Of a DNA stretch of 64,000 nt, positions 1 through 7,643 are shown one piece after another. Below the pieces are notes generated by a model. The model saw only the letters and a program-made list of their open reading frames with translations. It did no database searches and was not told the origin of the DNA. Source of the stretch: Candidatus Woesearchaeota archaeon (GTDB lineage: Archaea > Nanobdellota > Nanobdellia > Woesearchaeales > GW2011-AR9); the NCBI GenBank assembly GCA_945861715.1, contig CAMAVK010000001.1, positions 372,001 to 436,000 of the forward strand. Reading direction: 5' to 3'. Each line of letters starts with the position of its first letter. Within the stretch, counting starts at the first letter, position 1. A program made the translations under genes and the position numbers.

Positions 1-737
1 ACATTTCCCACGGTAAGTTGTCGTACGACAATAGCACCAATGCCATTTCCAATTAATATCAAAGGAACCGACAAAGTAAACGCAAACGCTCCCAAAACAC
101 CATCAATAGAAAACGTCATATCAATCACTTCGAGATACATAATCTTACTCCAATCTGACATCGAAGTTTTATTATGGATCATCTCCTCTTCAGCCTTCTC
201 TGCATTCTGTTTGAATCCATGGGTGATAAAAAACACAGTTGATCCTATCACGGCGCCAAACGCCATCAGCGGATTCACTTTAATTGCTTTCCACACAATA
301 CCTGCAAGCAGAATTGAAACAACCGCATAAAACCAAATTCCTTGACGAGCAAAAAACTTTTCATGTCGAAGACCAAAATTTTTTGTTTCCAAAAAAAGCC
401 AATGGAAAAATAAGAATACTAAAAACAACCCTCCACCTGCAAGAAGAATAGGTGCACTCTTCTCAATTGCATCAACAACCAGAGGGTCTGAGCTAAACGT
501 CGCAGTAAACGCACCAACAATCCCTAAACTTGGGTTTGTCGCCCAAATTATAAGTAAAGGTAGCAACCCTCGAACAAGAAAGACCGCAAATAAAATGCCC
601 CATAGTAAAAACCACTTCCTGGCCTTTTGGCCCATGGTGCTTAGAACTTCGGCGTTAATAATCGCGTTATCAATGGAACTAATAGTCTCAAATAAGACCA
701 GACCAACCACAATGAGAACCATCGAAAATATTTCCAT
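1..737 (-). CDS. TerC/DUF475-like integral membrane protein (3' end missing)
   Basis: The reading frame on the minus strand begins with ATG at 737 and stays open to the window edge, so the C-terminus lies outside. The translation starts MEIFSMVLIVVGLVLFETIS, followed by SIDNAIINAEVL, the acidic, Ser-Asp-Asn-bearing first helix that marks the DUF475/TerC group. A second related motif, EVIDMTFSIDGVLGAFAF, lies near the visible end. Between them are several hydrophobic helices. Family members are multi-pass membrane proteins of uncertain function, often tied to metal (tellurium, manganese) homeostasis. The fold assignment is good; the substrate is unknown. Confidence 0.75.
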   Translation of the reverse strand, partial: MEIFSMVLIVVGLVLFETISSIDNAIINAEVLSTMGQKARKWFLLWGILFAVFLVRGLLPLLIIWATNPSLGIVGAFTATFSSDPLVVDAIEKSAPILLAGGGLFLVFLFFHWLFLETKNFGLRHEKFFARQGIWFYAVVSILLAGIVWKAIKVNPLMAFGAVIGSTVFFITHGFKQNAEKAEEEMIHNKTSMSDWSKIMYLEVIDMTFSIDGVLGAFAFTLSVPLILIGNGIGAIVVRQLTVGN

Positions 738-837
738 AATCAATAAAAATTAATAATCCTACAAAAAGCTTTTGCTTTTCAAAACAATACAAGACCAGCT
801 TAATTACAGTTTCGTCGCATAAAATATCCTTTCATAC

Positions 838-1467
838 TCAAGGTATCCTTCTAATATTCCTAACCAGCGGAGGCACGGCCTGACTCTTTGTTTTAGCCTT
901 TGTAACCGCTTCTCCACTTGCCTTCCCTTCACCGCTCTTCCTCGAAGAATCATCAACTACTTTTACATCTTTACCCAACACAGCCGACTCCGAGTTTGCA
1001 GCTGCTGCATCCGCCGCCGTCTCTTTCTCAACTTTTTTTGCCTTCTCTGCTTGTGCCTTCTTTACATCTTCAACAAGTGCGCGCATCGTCATTTCAAACT
1101 CATCATCATTCAATTGCTTACCTTCCCACGTCAATCCCACCTTATCCTCTTCAATACGTGGAATAACTTCAATGCCAAAATGGGGAACACTCTGACCTGA
1201 TGCCAGACCATTTGAAATAAGAATGTTAGTTCCCTGACAGCCTAAACTCTCAAACAGAGCCATACTCACTTTATTTGCAACCACAGAACATTTCGCAATC
1301 AACAATTCCGGAACCATCTCTAAAATAGTATAATGCTTGCGCGGAAAAATCGTAATTTGTCCCGGAGCCATCACCTTATCCTTAATTGCAACAACGAGTT
1401 CTTCATCGATGTACAAAATAGGAGCCTTACCCTCGCGTTCAACAATCTCACAGTATTCACATTTCAT
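838..1467 (-). CDS. HIT-domain protein, catalytic histidines lost
   Basis: About 209 residues. The ATG at 1467 is chosen over an in-frame TTG at 1473. The N-terminal half is a HIT domain: a CxxC pair (CEYC, residues 3-6) as in zinc-binding HIT proteins, FPRKHY, and the terminal GQSVPHFGIEVIPR. HIT enzymes normally read H-x-H-x-H there; this one has H-F-G-I-E, so the nucleophilic middle His is Gly and the last is Glu. It is therefore unlikely to hydrolyse nucleotides by the usual route. The last ~70 residues are a low-complexity Ala/Lys/Glu/Ser tail ending in a basic patch. It lies 44 bases downstream of a second HIT gene, probably in one operon. It may bind nucleotides or partner its neighbour. 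Confidence 0.8.
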   Translation of the reverse strand: MKCEYCEIVEREGKAPILYIDEELVVAIKDKVMAPGQITIFPRKHYTILEMVPELLIAKCSVVANKVSMALFESLGCQGTNILISNGLASGQSVPHFGIEVIPRIEEDKVGLTWEGKQLNDDEFEMTMRALVEDVKKAQAEKAKKVEKETAADAAAANSESAVLGKDVKVVDDSSRKSGEGKASGEAVTKAKTKSQAVPPLVRNIRRIP

Positions 1468-1511
1468 ATTCAATATTCCATCTACCTGTAATCATAACAA
1501 CCAACACCCAC

Positions 1512-2315
1512 TCACTTAAACAAATTCGCAATATCATCTAAACTCACATCATCATCTTTACGTTTTGGAACGACCTTCTCATCTTGACTCACAACAGGAA
1601 TCCCTTTCGAAGCAACAACCTTCTTCGCACTCTTTTTTACAACGCCCTCATCACGTACAGCACCCGATGCACTATGTTCCTTATACGCGGAAGGTTCAGG
1701 ATGTGGTGCATCCGGCTCAAGAGCAGCGTGTACAACCCCCGTTGACCCACTATCTTTTTTCTCTTCAGAATTCCCACCATCGTTCTTCGGTTCATCCCCG
1801 CCTAACCCAAGATGCTTGAAAAACGTCGGTTTCACTGCCGTCTCAACTTTACTCACCATCTCAGATGATATCAACGTATCAGTAAACTCAAGTACCTTAT
1901 CTCCTTCTTTACGAGGAATAACATGTAATATCACATGTTGTGCTCTTTGTCCAGCCACCTGACCATTTGCAATAAATAGAGATGTACCCCCTACCTTTAA
2001 TGTGCGCAAAACACATTCAGATAATTTTTGCGCAACGACAAACAAATGTGCCATCTCACCATCAGGAACATGTGGCATAATCATATAATGATTCTTTGGA
2101 ATAAGCAGTAAGTGTCCTCGAGCAGCAGGATTAATATCCAAAATCGCGATCATAATTTGATCTTCGTAAATTTTCTTAGAAGGGATTTGGCCTGACACAA
2201 TTTTACAAAAAATACATTGCTCCTTTTGCAATGCAGCAAGCTGCTCCGGAGTCATTGAACGTAGCTTTTCTGCCATAGCAGATCTCTGTTCATCCGTCAT
2301 CTCTTTCTCAGCCAT
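1512..2315 (-). CDS. HIT-domain protein, middle catalytic histidine replaced
   Basis: About 267 residues. The ATG at 2315 is preferred over an upstream in-frame start because a TATA box (2338-2347, read on the minus strand) sits at the leaderless distance. A short helical N-terminus (EQRSAMAEKLRSMTPEQL) precedes a HIT domain with CIFC, LDINPAARGHLLLIPKNHY and GQRAQHVILHVIPR. The H-x-H-x-H signature reads H-V-I-L-H, so the nucleophilic middle His is Ile while the outer two remain. The C-terminal ~90 residues are low complexity and charged, ending DDIANLFK. It is a diverged paralogue of the next gene in the operon. AMP/nucleotide binding without catalysis is plausible; the partner and ligand are unknown. 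Confidence 0.8.
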   Translation of the reverse strand: MAEKEMTDEQRSAMAEKLRSMTPEQLAALQKEQCIFCKIVSGQIPSKKIYEDQIMIAILDINPAARGHLLLIPKNHYMIMPHVPDGEMAHLFVVAQKLSECVLRTLKVGGTSLFIANGQVAGQRAQHVILHVIPRKEGDKVLEFTDTLISSEMVSKVETAVKPTFFKHLGLGGDEPKNDGGNSEEKKDSGSTGVVHAALEPDAPHPEPSAYKEHSASGAVRDEGVVKKSAKKVVASKGIPVVSQDEKVVPKRKDDDVSLDDIANLFK

Positions 2316-2337
2316 ATCTTTAAAATGCAAAGCACAA

Positions 2338-2347
2338 TTTATAAAAG
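2338..2347 (-). promoter_or_regulatory. TATA box of the HIT operon
   Basis: Reads CTTTTATAAA on the minus strand, with its upstream end about 30 bases before the ATG at 2315. This is the archaeal leaderless arrangement seen repeatedly in this window. Confidence 0.6.
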
Positions 2348-2464
2348 TACCCCTACTCAAAAGAATATATTCCGATCAAAAGTGTAAAAATTCAACAATC
2401 TCTCAAATCAGCACCAAAACTAATCATCAATGAATCAAACTCACCTTAACAATTCACAAAAATC

Positions 2465-3421
2465 ATGGCATACCAACCAACACCCATCCCCGGAGTTGAA
2501 ACACTCAAATGGAAAGAAGCATTTATTGAACGCTATTCACAGTTAACTAATTGGGAAGACTTCAAATTTTATAATACTTGTTTTCTCAGACGATCAATTA
2601 GAATAAATCCCATTATGGGCGACCCGAAAGTAACCAAGAAAAACATCGAAGCAAAAGGATGGATCCTCGACCCCATTCCCTGGTGTCAAGGAGGTTATTT
2701 CGTCTCAAACCCTGACCGTAAAGATGTAGGAAACCTCATGGAACATCACATGGGCCAAGTCTACGTGCAAGAAGCAGTATCCATGGTACCCCCACTTGTG
2801 CTCAACCCTCAACCAGGCGACATCGTGCTTGACATGTGTGCCGCACCAGGATCAAAAACCACACAAATGGGCGCCATGATGGAAAACAAAGGTATTCTCG
2901 TCGCAAACGATTTCAAAGGAATGCGTCTACAATCATTAGGAATCAACTTACAAAAATCAGGTCTCACCAACGTCATCGTCACCCTCATGCATGGCAAACG
3001 ATTCTATCAACACCAATTCGATAAAATTCTCGTCGACGCTCCATGCTCAGGAACAGGAACGATTCGAAAAAGTCTCAAAACCGTAAATATTTGGAATCCA
3101 AATATGATCAAGAAGATTGCCAAAACCCAGAAAGAACTAATTAAACGTGCCTATGAAAATCTACGGCCAGGCGGAGAATTGGTGTATTCCACCTGTTCAG
3201 TTGAACCCGAAGAAGACGAAGGAGTTGTTGATTATCTACTAAAAGAATTTCCCGAAGCGGAGTTAGTACATGTAAAACTCAAAGGGCTCAAATCATCCCC
3301 GCCAATAATGGAGTTCAACGGGTATAAATTCGACCCTCGAATCAAGGATGTAATCCGCCTTTGGCCCCAAGACAATGATACTGAAGGATTTTTTGTGGCA
3401 AAAATTAGGAGAAATGAATAG
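2465..3421 (+). CDS. NOL1/NOP2/Sun-family RNA m5C methyltransferase
   Basis: 318 residues. It transfers a methyl group from SAM to C5 of cytosine in tRNA or rRNA. The SAM-binding loop DMCAAPGSKTTQMGAMM lies near residue 120, the DAPCSGTG motif with the product-release Cys near 194, and STCSVEPEEDEG with the catalytic Cys near 243. The protein ends in GFFVAKIRRNE, the family's usual C-terminal strand. There is no extra RNA-binding domain, so it is the short archaeal form; the exact target base cannot be read from sequence. Its last dozen codons are echoed twice just downstream (see repeat 3383-3561). Confidence 0.9.
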   Translation: MAYQPTPIPGVETLKWKEAFIERYSQLTNWEDFKFYNTCFLRRSIRINPIMGDPKVTKKNIEAKGWILDPIPWCQGGYFVSNPDRKDVGNLMEHHMGQVYVQEAVSMVPPLVLNPQPGDIVLDMCAAPGSKTTQMGAMMENKGILVANDFKGMRLQSLGINLQKSGLTNVIVTLMHGKRFYQHQFDKILVDAPCSGTGTIRKSLKTVNIWNPNMIKKIAKTQKELIKRAYENLRPGGELVYSTCSVEPEEDEGVVDYLLKEFPEAELVHVKLKGLKSSPPIMEFNGYKFDPRIKDVIRLWPQDNDTEGFFVAKIRRNE

Positions 3422-3561
3422 CCACAAAAAATATCTCAGAAATCCTCAGATTTCTGTAGGTTTCTTTGTGGCCAAGATAAGAAAATCGGAATAGCAACCA
3501 AGAAACTTCGGAACAACGTGACAGAAGACTTTTTGTGGCCAAAATAAGAAGGGGCGAATAA
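3383..3561 (+). repeat. Three imperfect copies of the methyltransferase 3' end
   Basis: Copy 1 (3383-3421) is the real gene end, EGFFVAKIRRNE-stop. Copy 2 (3456-3494) translates as VGFFVAKIRKSE-stop and copy 3 (3523-3561) as RRLFVAKIRRGE-stop, in three different reading frames. Many differences between copies are synonymous (GCA/GCC, AAA/AAG, ATT/ATA, AGG/AGA). Around copy 1, TTTTTTGTGGC (3389-3399) and GCCACAAAAAA (3421-3431) are a perfect inverted repeat. CAGAAATC/GATTTCTG (3437-3456) forms a second hairpin with a 4-base loop. Confidence 0.85.
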
Positions 3562-3611
3562 ACCATAACCTCTCCCTAGATTGACTTCGGTTTCTCTTTT
3601 GAGAAGTTATA

Positions 3612-3619
3612 TTTATAAA
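3612..3619 (+). promoter_or_regulatory. TATA box of the aIF2-gamma gene
   Basis: TTTATAAA begins 31 bases before the ATG at 3643. It supports that ATG rather than the in-frame TTG at 3634 and predicts a leaderless transcript. Confidence 0.65.
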
Positions 3620-3642
3620 TCAACCCTTCAATATTGCATTAC

Positions 3643-4983
3643 ATGGTCGCAAAGAAAAAAACAGAAGCAGAATCTTCAACAAAAGTAGAAGTAAAAGCAG
3701 AAAAAACCGAAAAAGTCGATGCAAAATCATCCCAATCTCACGTAGAATCAAAAAAAGCACCAAAAGTTGCAATTCAACCTGAATTTAATCTCGCACTCGT
3801 TGGTCACGTAGATCACGGAAAAACAACATTAACCGAACGTCTCTCCGGAAAATGGACTGATACACATTCTGAAGAACTCAAAAAAGGAATTACTATACGC
3901 CTCGGGTATGCTGATCTCTCAATTTACAAATGTGCAAAATGCAATTTCTACACCACAAAAGAAAAATGCCTCAAGTGTAATGGAATCACTGAACGACAAA
4001 AAACGCTCTCCCTTGTCGACGCACCTGGTCACGAGTCCCTCATGGCAACCATGTTAGCAGGAGCAGCTATTGTGGATGGTGCATTACTTCTGGTTGCAGC
4101 TAATGAAAAATGTCCTCAACCGCAAACCAAAGAACATTTGATGGCACTCCAAATTACTGGGATTAAAAATGTTATTGTAGTTCAAAATAAAATTGATTTA
4201 GTCTCAAGAGAAGAAGCGTTAGAAAACTACAACCAAATTCGTGAATTTTTAAAAGACACCCCCTTTAAAGACGCTCCCGTGGTACCAATTTCCGCAAGAG
4301 CCAACGTCAACATCGACTTATTACTCAAAACAATCGTTGAGAAAGTAAAGATTCCTATTCGTGATACAACTAAAGATCCAATCATGTTAGTTGCAAGATC
4401 ATTTGATATTAATAAACCAGGTTCAAAACCAAACACCTTAACTGGCGGCGTACTGGGTGGAACAGTAAAGCAGGGAAAATTCAAAATTGGTGACGATATA
4501 GAAATTCTTCCAGGCTACATGGTAGAAGAAAAAAATAAAAAAGTATGGAAGCCACTAAAAGCAAAAGTGACTGCTATATTTTCAGGCGGTGCTCCAGTTC
4601 CTGAGATTTCTCCTGGTGGTTCCATGGCACTTGGAACAACACTAGATCCAAGTATTGTTAAATCAGACTCGCTCACAGGTTCCTTAGTCGGAATCTCAGG
4701 CAAAATGCCGCAGGTATACTATTCAATTATTCTTGATACATTCCTTCTCGAACGAGTTGTTGGTTCAAAAGAAGAAGTAGAAGTAAAGCCTCTGGCAAAA
4801 AATGAAATGCTCATGTTAAACGTCAATTCCTCAGCAACCGTTGGAGTTGTACTCGACCCATCCAAAAAAAACACTACTTGCGTTCTCAGAAAACCAATCG
4901 TGGCAAGTCCTGGGGATAGAATCACCATCTCCCGACGAGTAGGAGACCGATTTAGACTAATTGGTTACGGCATTTTAAAGTAA
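3643..4983 (+). CDS. eif2g: Translation initiation factor aIF2 subunit gamma
   Basis: 446 residues. This is the GTPase subunit of archaeal aIF2, which carries initiator Met-tRNA to the ribosome. GHVDHGKTTL (G1, from about residue 54), VDAPGHESLM (G3) and NKIDLV (G4) are all present. A zinc knuckle CAKC...CLKC lies between G1 and G3. Domains 2 and 3 follow with VARSFDINKPG and the gamma-specific C-terminal barrel ending in DRFRLIGYGILK. The first ~45 residues are a Lys/Glu/Ser-rich extension before the G domain, not needed for the fold. The ATG at 3643 is set by the TATA box at 3612. The gene tail is echoed at 4993-5004. Confidence 0.96.
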   Translation: MVAKKKTEAESSTKVEVKAEKTEKVDAKSSQSHVESKKAPKVAIQPEFNLALVGHVDHGKTTLTERLSGKWTDTHSEELKKGITIRLGYADLSIYKCAKCNFYTTKEKCLKCNGITERQKTLSLVDAPGHESLMATMLAGAAIVDGALLLVAANEKCPQPQTKEHLMALQITGIKNVIVVQNKIDLVSREEALENYNQIREFLKDTPFKDAPVVPISARANVNIDLLLKTIVEKVKIPIRDTTKDPIMLVARSFDINKPGSKPNTLTGGVLGGTVKQGKFKIGDDIEILPGYMVEEKNKKVWKPLKAKVTAIFSGGAPVPEISPGGSMALGTTLDPSIVKSDSLTGSLVGISGKMPQVYYSIILDTFLLERVVGSKEEVEVKPLAKNEMLMLNVNSSATVGVVLDPSKKNTTCVLRKPIVASPGDRITISRRVGDRFRLIGYGILK

Positions 4984-5004
4984 ATTTATTTCCATTTTAA
5001 GTAA
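4971..5004 (+). repeat. Echo of the aIF2-gamma stop region
   Basis: CATTTTAAAGTAA (4971-4983, containing the stop) is repeated as CATTTTAAGTAA (4993-5004), one A shorter, with a 9-base spacer. It resembles the 3'-tail repeats at other genes in this window. Confidence 0.6.
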
Positions 5005-5054
5005 CCCTTTGCGGTGTAGATGTTCTAACATAAAATCTATTCAAACATCACCCC

Positions 5055-5570
5055 ATGAAAACCGCAATCTACGCAGGAGCATTCGACCCCTTCACAGATG
5101 GTCATCGATTCGCAACCGAGTTTGGTCTTGAGCTTTTTGACAAAGTAATAATTGCAATAGGTGTAAACCCAGGCAAACATCCACTCTTCACTTTAGACGA
5201 AAGACTCGATCTCATCAAACAATCTACATCTGACTTGCCAAATGTAGAAGTCGATCAATACACCGGATTATATGCCGTAGATTACGCCGTCCAAAAAGGT
5301 GCAAATTTTCTCTTGCGTGGAATTAGAAATCCAACCGACTTTCTCTATGAAGCAGAGTTTCAAAACCTTTGCTACATTAGAAATCCAAGCATTCATTTAG
5401 TATATGCTATCCCTCCTCAAAATCTTGCAGGCGTTTCATCTTCCACTGTCAGGGGTTTATGTGGATACCAAGATTGGGAGCTTATGGTTGCTAAATTTGT
5501 TTCACCAGCGGTTCTTGCAAAACTTAAAGAAAAATTTCCAGCAACCATAAACCTGCCACAACCCATTTAA
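5055..5570 (+). CDS. coaD: Pantetheine-phosphate adenylyltransferase, bacterial CoaD type
   Basis: 171 residues. Predicted to make dephospho-CoA from 4'-phosphopantetheine and ATP. The nucleotidyltransferase motif appears as GAFDPFTDGH (residues 8-17), the substrate-binding stretch as LLRGIRNPTDFLYEAEFQ, and the ISSSxVR-type motif as VSSSTVRGL. These match the bacterial CoaD family rather than the archaeal PPAT (COG1019-type), so the gene is probably of bacterial origin. Length is close to the ~160 residues usual for CoaD. It is followed after 27 bases by the EEP-family gene. Confidence 0.8.
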   Translation: MKTAIYAGAFDPFTDGHRFATEFGLELFDKVIIAIGVNPGKHPLFTLDERLDLIKQSTSDLPNVEVDQYTGLYAVDYAVQKGANFLLRGIRNPTDFLYEAEFQNLCYIRNPSIHLVYAIPPQNLAGVSSSTVRGLCGYQDWELMVAKFVSPAVLAKLKEKFPATINLPQPI

Positions 5571-5597
5571 ACCCACTCCACCATACACTAAATTGAA

Positions 5598-6368
5598 GTG
5601 GTCAGATTAATAACATACAATATCGAATATTGTGAAGGTATGGACGGTGAATGGTATAAATACCTCTATTTCTGGCGCATCTTCTTTCCACCTAAAAAAT
5701 TGGACGAAGAAATAATCAAATCTTTAAAAAAATTACACCCTGATCTTCTCACCTTAATTGAAGTGGACACAGGTAGCATGCGTAGCCGAGGACGAGATGA
5801 AGCATCATTTTTCGAAAAACAACTGGGATTAAAAAGCGTAATCGAAGTAATAAAATATCCGCTTCAAGGGTGGTTAGGTCTTTTCCATCACATCCCAATT
5901 CTCTCACATCAAGGCAACGCTATCATCTCAAAGTACAAAATCACCAATACCAAATATCACACTCTTCACGAGGGAACAAAACGTATGGTTATAGAGATAA
6001 CAGTGCACTGTCCTCAAAAAGTTACTTTACTAGCAGCCCATCTTGCCCTTGGCCCACAAACCAGAGCAAAACAAATCAAAGAACTAATCACCATCGTAAA
6101 TAACATTCATAATCCCGTCATCTTAACTGGAGACTTTAACACCTTCAACGGTGAACAAGAAATTAGAGAACTCCTCAAAAAAACACATTTGAAAGACAAA
6201 ATCGCACTCGACCACCAATCACTTCATTTCACTGAACCCGCTTGGCATCCAACAAGGAGATTAGATTATATCCTCACCTCACCCGCAATCAAAGTTAAGA
6301 AATACCAAGTACTCAACTTTCACTTCTCAGATCATCTACCCTTAATGATTGATTTCCATGTGAAATAA
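5598..6368 (+). CDS. Endonuclease/exonuclease/phosphatase (EEP) family protein
   Basis: 256 residues from a GTG start; no better ATG is in frame. The metal-dependent EEP fold is shown by ITYNIEYCEG (Asn), LIEVDT (catalytic Glu), LTGDFNTF (Asp/Asn), LDYILTS and the final SDHLPLMI (catalytic His). All active-site residues are kept. Substrates in this family range from DNA to phospholipids and nucleotides, so the target cannot be named. It follows coaD on the same strand. Confidence 0.8.
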   Translation: MVRLITYNIEYCEGMDGEWYKYLYFWRIFFPPKKLDEEIIKSLKKLHPDLLTLIEVDTGSMRSRGRDEASFFEKQLGLKSVIEVIKYPLQGWLGLFHHIPILSHQGNAIISKYKITNTKYHTLHEGTKRMVIEITVHCPQKVTLLAAHLALGPQTRAKQIKELITIVNNIHNPVILTGDFNTFNGEQEIRELLKKTHLKDKIALDHQSLHFTEPAWHPTRRLDYILTSPAIKVKKYQVLNFHFSDHLPLMIDFHVK

Positions 6369-6410
6369 AATAAACTCAAATAAAAAATAAAAGAAATGGC
6401 CCCGGCGAGA

Positions 6411-6447
6411 CATTCCCCAAGAAATAATCCTAAAATCAATTCTCAGT
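6411..6447 (-). other. T-loop (59/60) tRNA intron, 37 nt
   Basis: It interrupts the T loop between positions 59 and 60. A bulge-helix-bulge-like fold can be drawn. T-loop TTCA pairs with intron GGAA (one A-G mismatch). Three-base bulges AA|A and TG|T hold the two junctions. An outer helix of seven pairs joins intron bases 2-8 (CTGAGAA) to TTTCTTGG near its 3' end. Introns at 59/60 are known from some Crenarchaeota; they are rare elsewhere. Confidence 0.75.
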
Positions 6448-6469
6448 TTTGAACTCGCGACCACCGGCT

Positions 6470-6502
6470 TGCTTAACGCAAGCCATATTGAGAGCACTGC
6501 CA
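6470..6502 (-). other. Anticodon-loop (37/38) tRNA intron, 33 nt
   Basis: Canonical archaeal intron position. Exon CTTA (32-35) pairs perfectly with intron TAAG near its 3' end, flanked by three-base bulges TA|T and CA|A. An outer helix follows (GCA/TGC with G-U extensions). This is a near-standard bulge-helix-bulge for the splicing endonuclease. Confidence 0.8.
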
Positions 6503-6771
6503 TATAAGACCGGCGCTCCACCAGGCTAAGCTACGGGGCCAACCCATCCACTTTAAGCCTTCTTTAAAATAGTTTTGCTCTTTTTGAACACATCTCCTCC
6601 TCTCCGGATCTTAATGTAAAGCATGCGGTTTCATATAAAAAGCCAAAACCCCTCATCCCAACTCCTTCATTTATAAATAAACATCAAAAACATCAATAAA
6701 TAGATGTACTCCTTTCGAATTACAACAAACTTATATAAAGCAAAAATACAGTTCTAGTAGCTAGGTGCAAG

Positions 6772-7638
6772 ATGAACGTAAACTATGTCAAAAAATTAAT
6801 GGAGCGTAAGAAAAACGCTAAGAAAGGCGAAAATGGCGCTGTTCTCATTATTGGTGGCTCCGAAGAATTCGTCGGTTCTTTAACGCTTGCTGGCTTAAGT
6901 GCTATGCGTTGCGGCTGTGACACTGTTACCATTGCTGCACCTGAAAAAGTAGCATGGGCTGTAAATCGCTATTCTCCTGATCTTCTCTCCCACAAAATCC
7001 GTGGCGCAAATATATTTACTGTCAAAAACGCCAAAGAAATGGTCAAATTATCTGATCGCTATGATGCCGTTGTCATCGGAACAGGTGTCACCAAAAAGGC
7101 AGACAAATTCTGTCATTACTTTATACGAAAATGTCCAAAACTTAAAATCATCGATGGAGAAGTACTTAAAACTCTATCCTTTAAAGATTTCAATAACGCA
7201 ATCCTCACTCCGAACGAAGTGGAGTTAGAAATAATGCTAGTCAACTCCAATAAAGAGTTCTTGCTCCCAAAACTAAAAGAATGTAACATCAAAGAAAAAG
7301 CCGAGATTCTCCAAGGTAATCTGCGATACTTCTTACAAAATGATAACGTGCTTGTTGTAAAAGGTGCAACCGACTTGATTATCTCAAAAAACAAAATCGC
7401 CTACAACCGCACTGGAAATCAAGGCATGACCAAAAATGGTACTGGTGACGTTCTCTCAGGAATAATAAGTGGGTTCCTTGCAAAATCACAAGACATGTTC
7501 AAAAGTTCCGTTGCCGGTTGTTACATCAACGGATTTGTTGCTGATCAAATTTTAAAAGCAAAGAAAGGCTACGTCTTCATCGCATCTGATATTGTAGAAG
7601 ATTTCCAAAAGATTCAGAAAATCGAAAAGAAGAAATAA
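6772..7638 (+). CDS. nnrD: ADP/ATP-dependent NAD(P)H-hydrate dehydratase (YjeF C-terminal domain)
   Basis: 288 residues. It repairs hydrated NAD(P)H by nucleotide-dependent dehydration. The ribokinase-like fold is seen from GAVLIIGGSEEFVGSLTLAG near the N-terminus, through ILTPNEVELE, to NQGMTKNGTGDVLSGIISG with the catalytic Asp. Only the dehydratase domain is present; the epimerase (YjeF N-terminal) half is absent, so an epimerase would have to be encoded elsewhere. The start ATG has an AGGTG Shine-Dalgarno sequence 7 bases upstream. It converges with the broken methyltransferase gene, with only five bases between the stops. Confidence 0.88.
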   Translation: MNVNYVKKLMERKKNAKKGENGAVLIIGGSEEFVGSLTLAGLSAMRCGCDTVTIAAPEKVAWAVNRYSPDLLSHKIRGANIFTVKNAKEMVKLSDRYDAVVIGTGVTKKADKFCHYFIRKCPKLKIIDGEVLKTLSFKDFNNAILTPNEVELEIMLVNSNKEFLLPKLKECNIKEKAEILQGNLRYFLQNDNVLVVKGATDLIISKNKIAYNRTGNQGMTKNGTGDVLSGIISGFLAKSQDMFKSSVAGCYINGFVADQILKAKKGYVFIASDIVEDFQKIQKIEKKK

Positions 7639-7643
7639 ATTTC

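Larger units (their letters stand above)
6397..6540 (-). tRNA. tRNA-Ile (anticodon UAU) with two introns
   Basis: On the minus strand the acceptor stem GGCCCCG/CGGGGCC (discriminator A), D arm, anticodon stem CCGGT/GCCGG and T stem GCGAG/CTCGC all pair. Both the anticodon loop and the T loop are interrupted. Removing 33 bases after position 37 gives the loop CTTATAA, anticodon TAT. Removing 37 bases after position 59 gives the T loop TTCAAAT, a perfect consensus. The spliced tRNA resembles archaeal elongator tRNA-Ile2 (TAGCTTAG.CTGGT.GAGCGCC). CCA is not encoded. UAU would read AUA directly, instead of the agmatidine-modified CAU used by most archaea. Confidence 0.85.

Noticed and set aside
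40..330. 96-residue plus-strand ORF
   Set aside because: It is antisense to the TerC/DUF475-like membrane gene, whose translation has clear family motifs.
3437..3456. Rho-independent terminator after the methyltransferase gene
   Set aside because: The hairpin has no following T run and lies inside the repeated-tail region; archaeal termination does not need such hairpins.
3634..3642. TTG start for aIF2-gamma
   Set aside because: The TATA spacing and normal codon choice favour ATG 3643.
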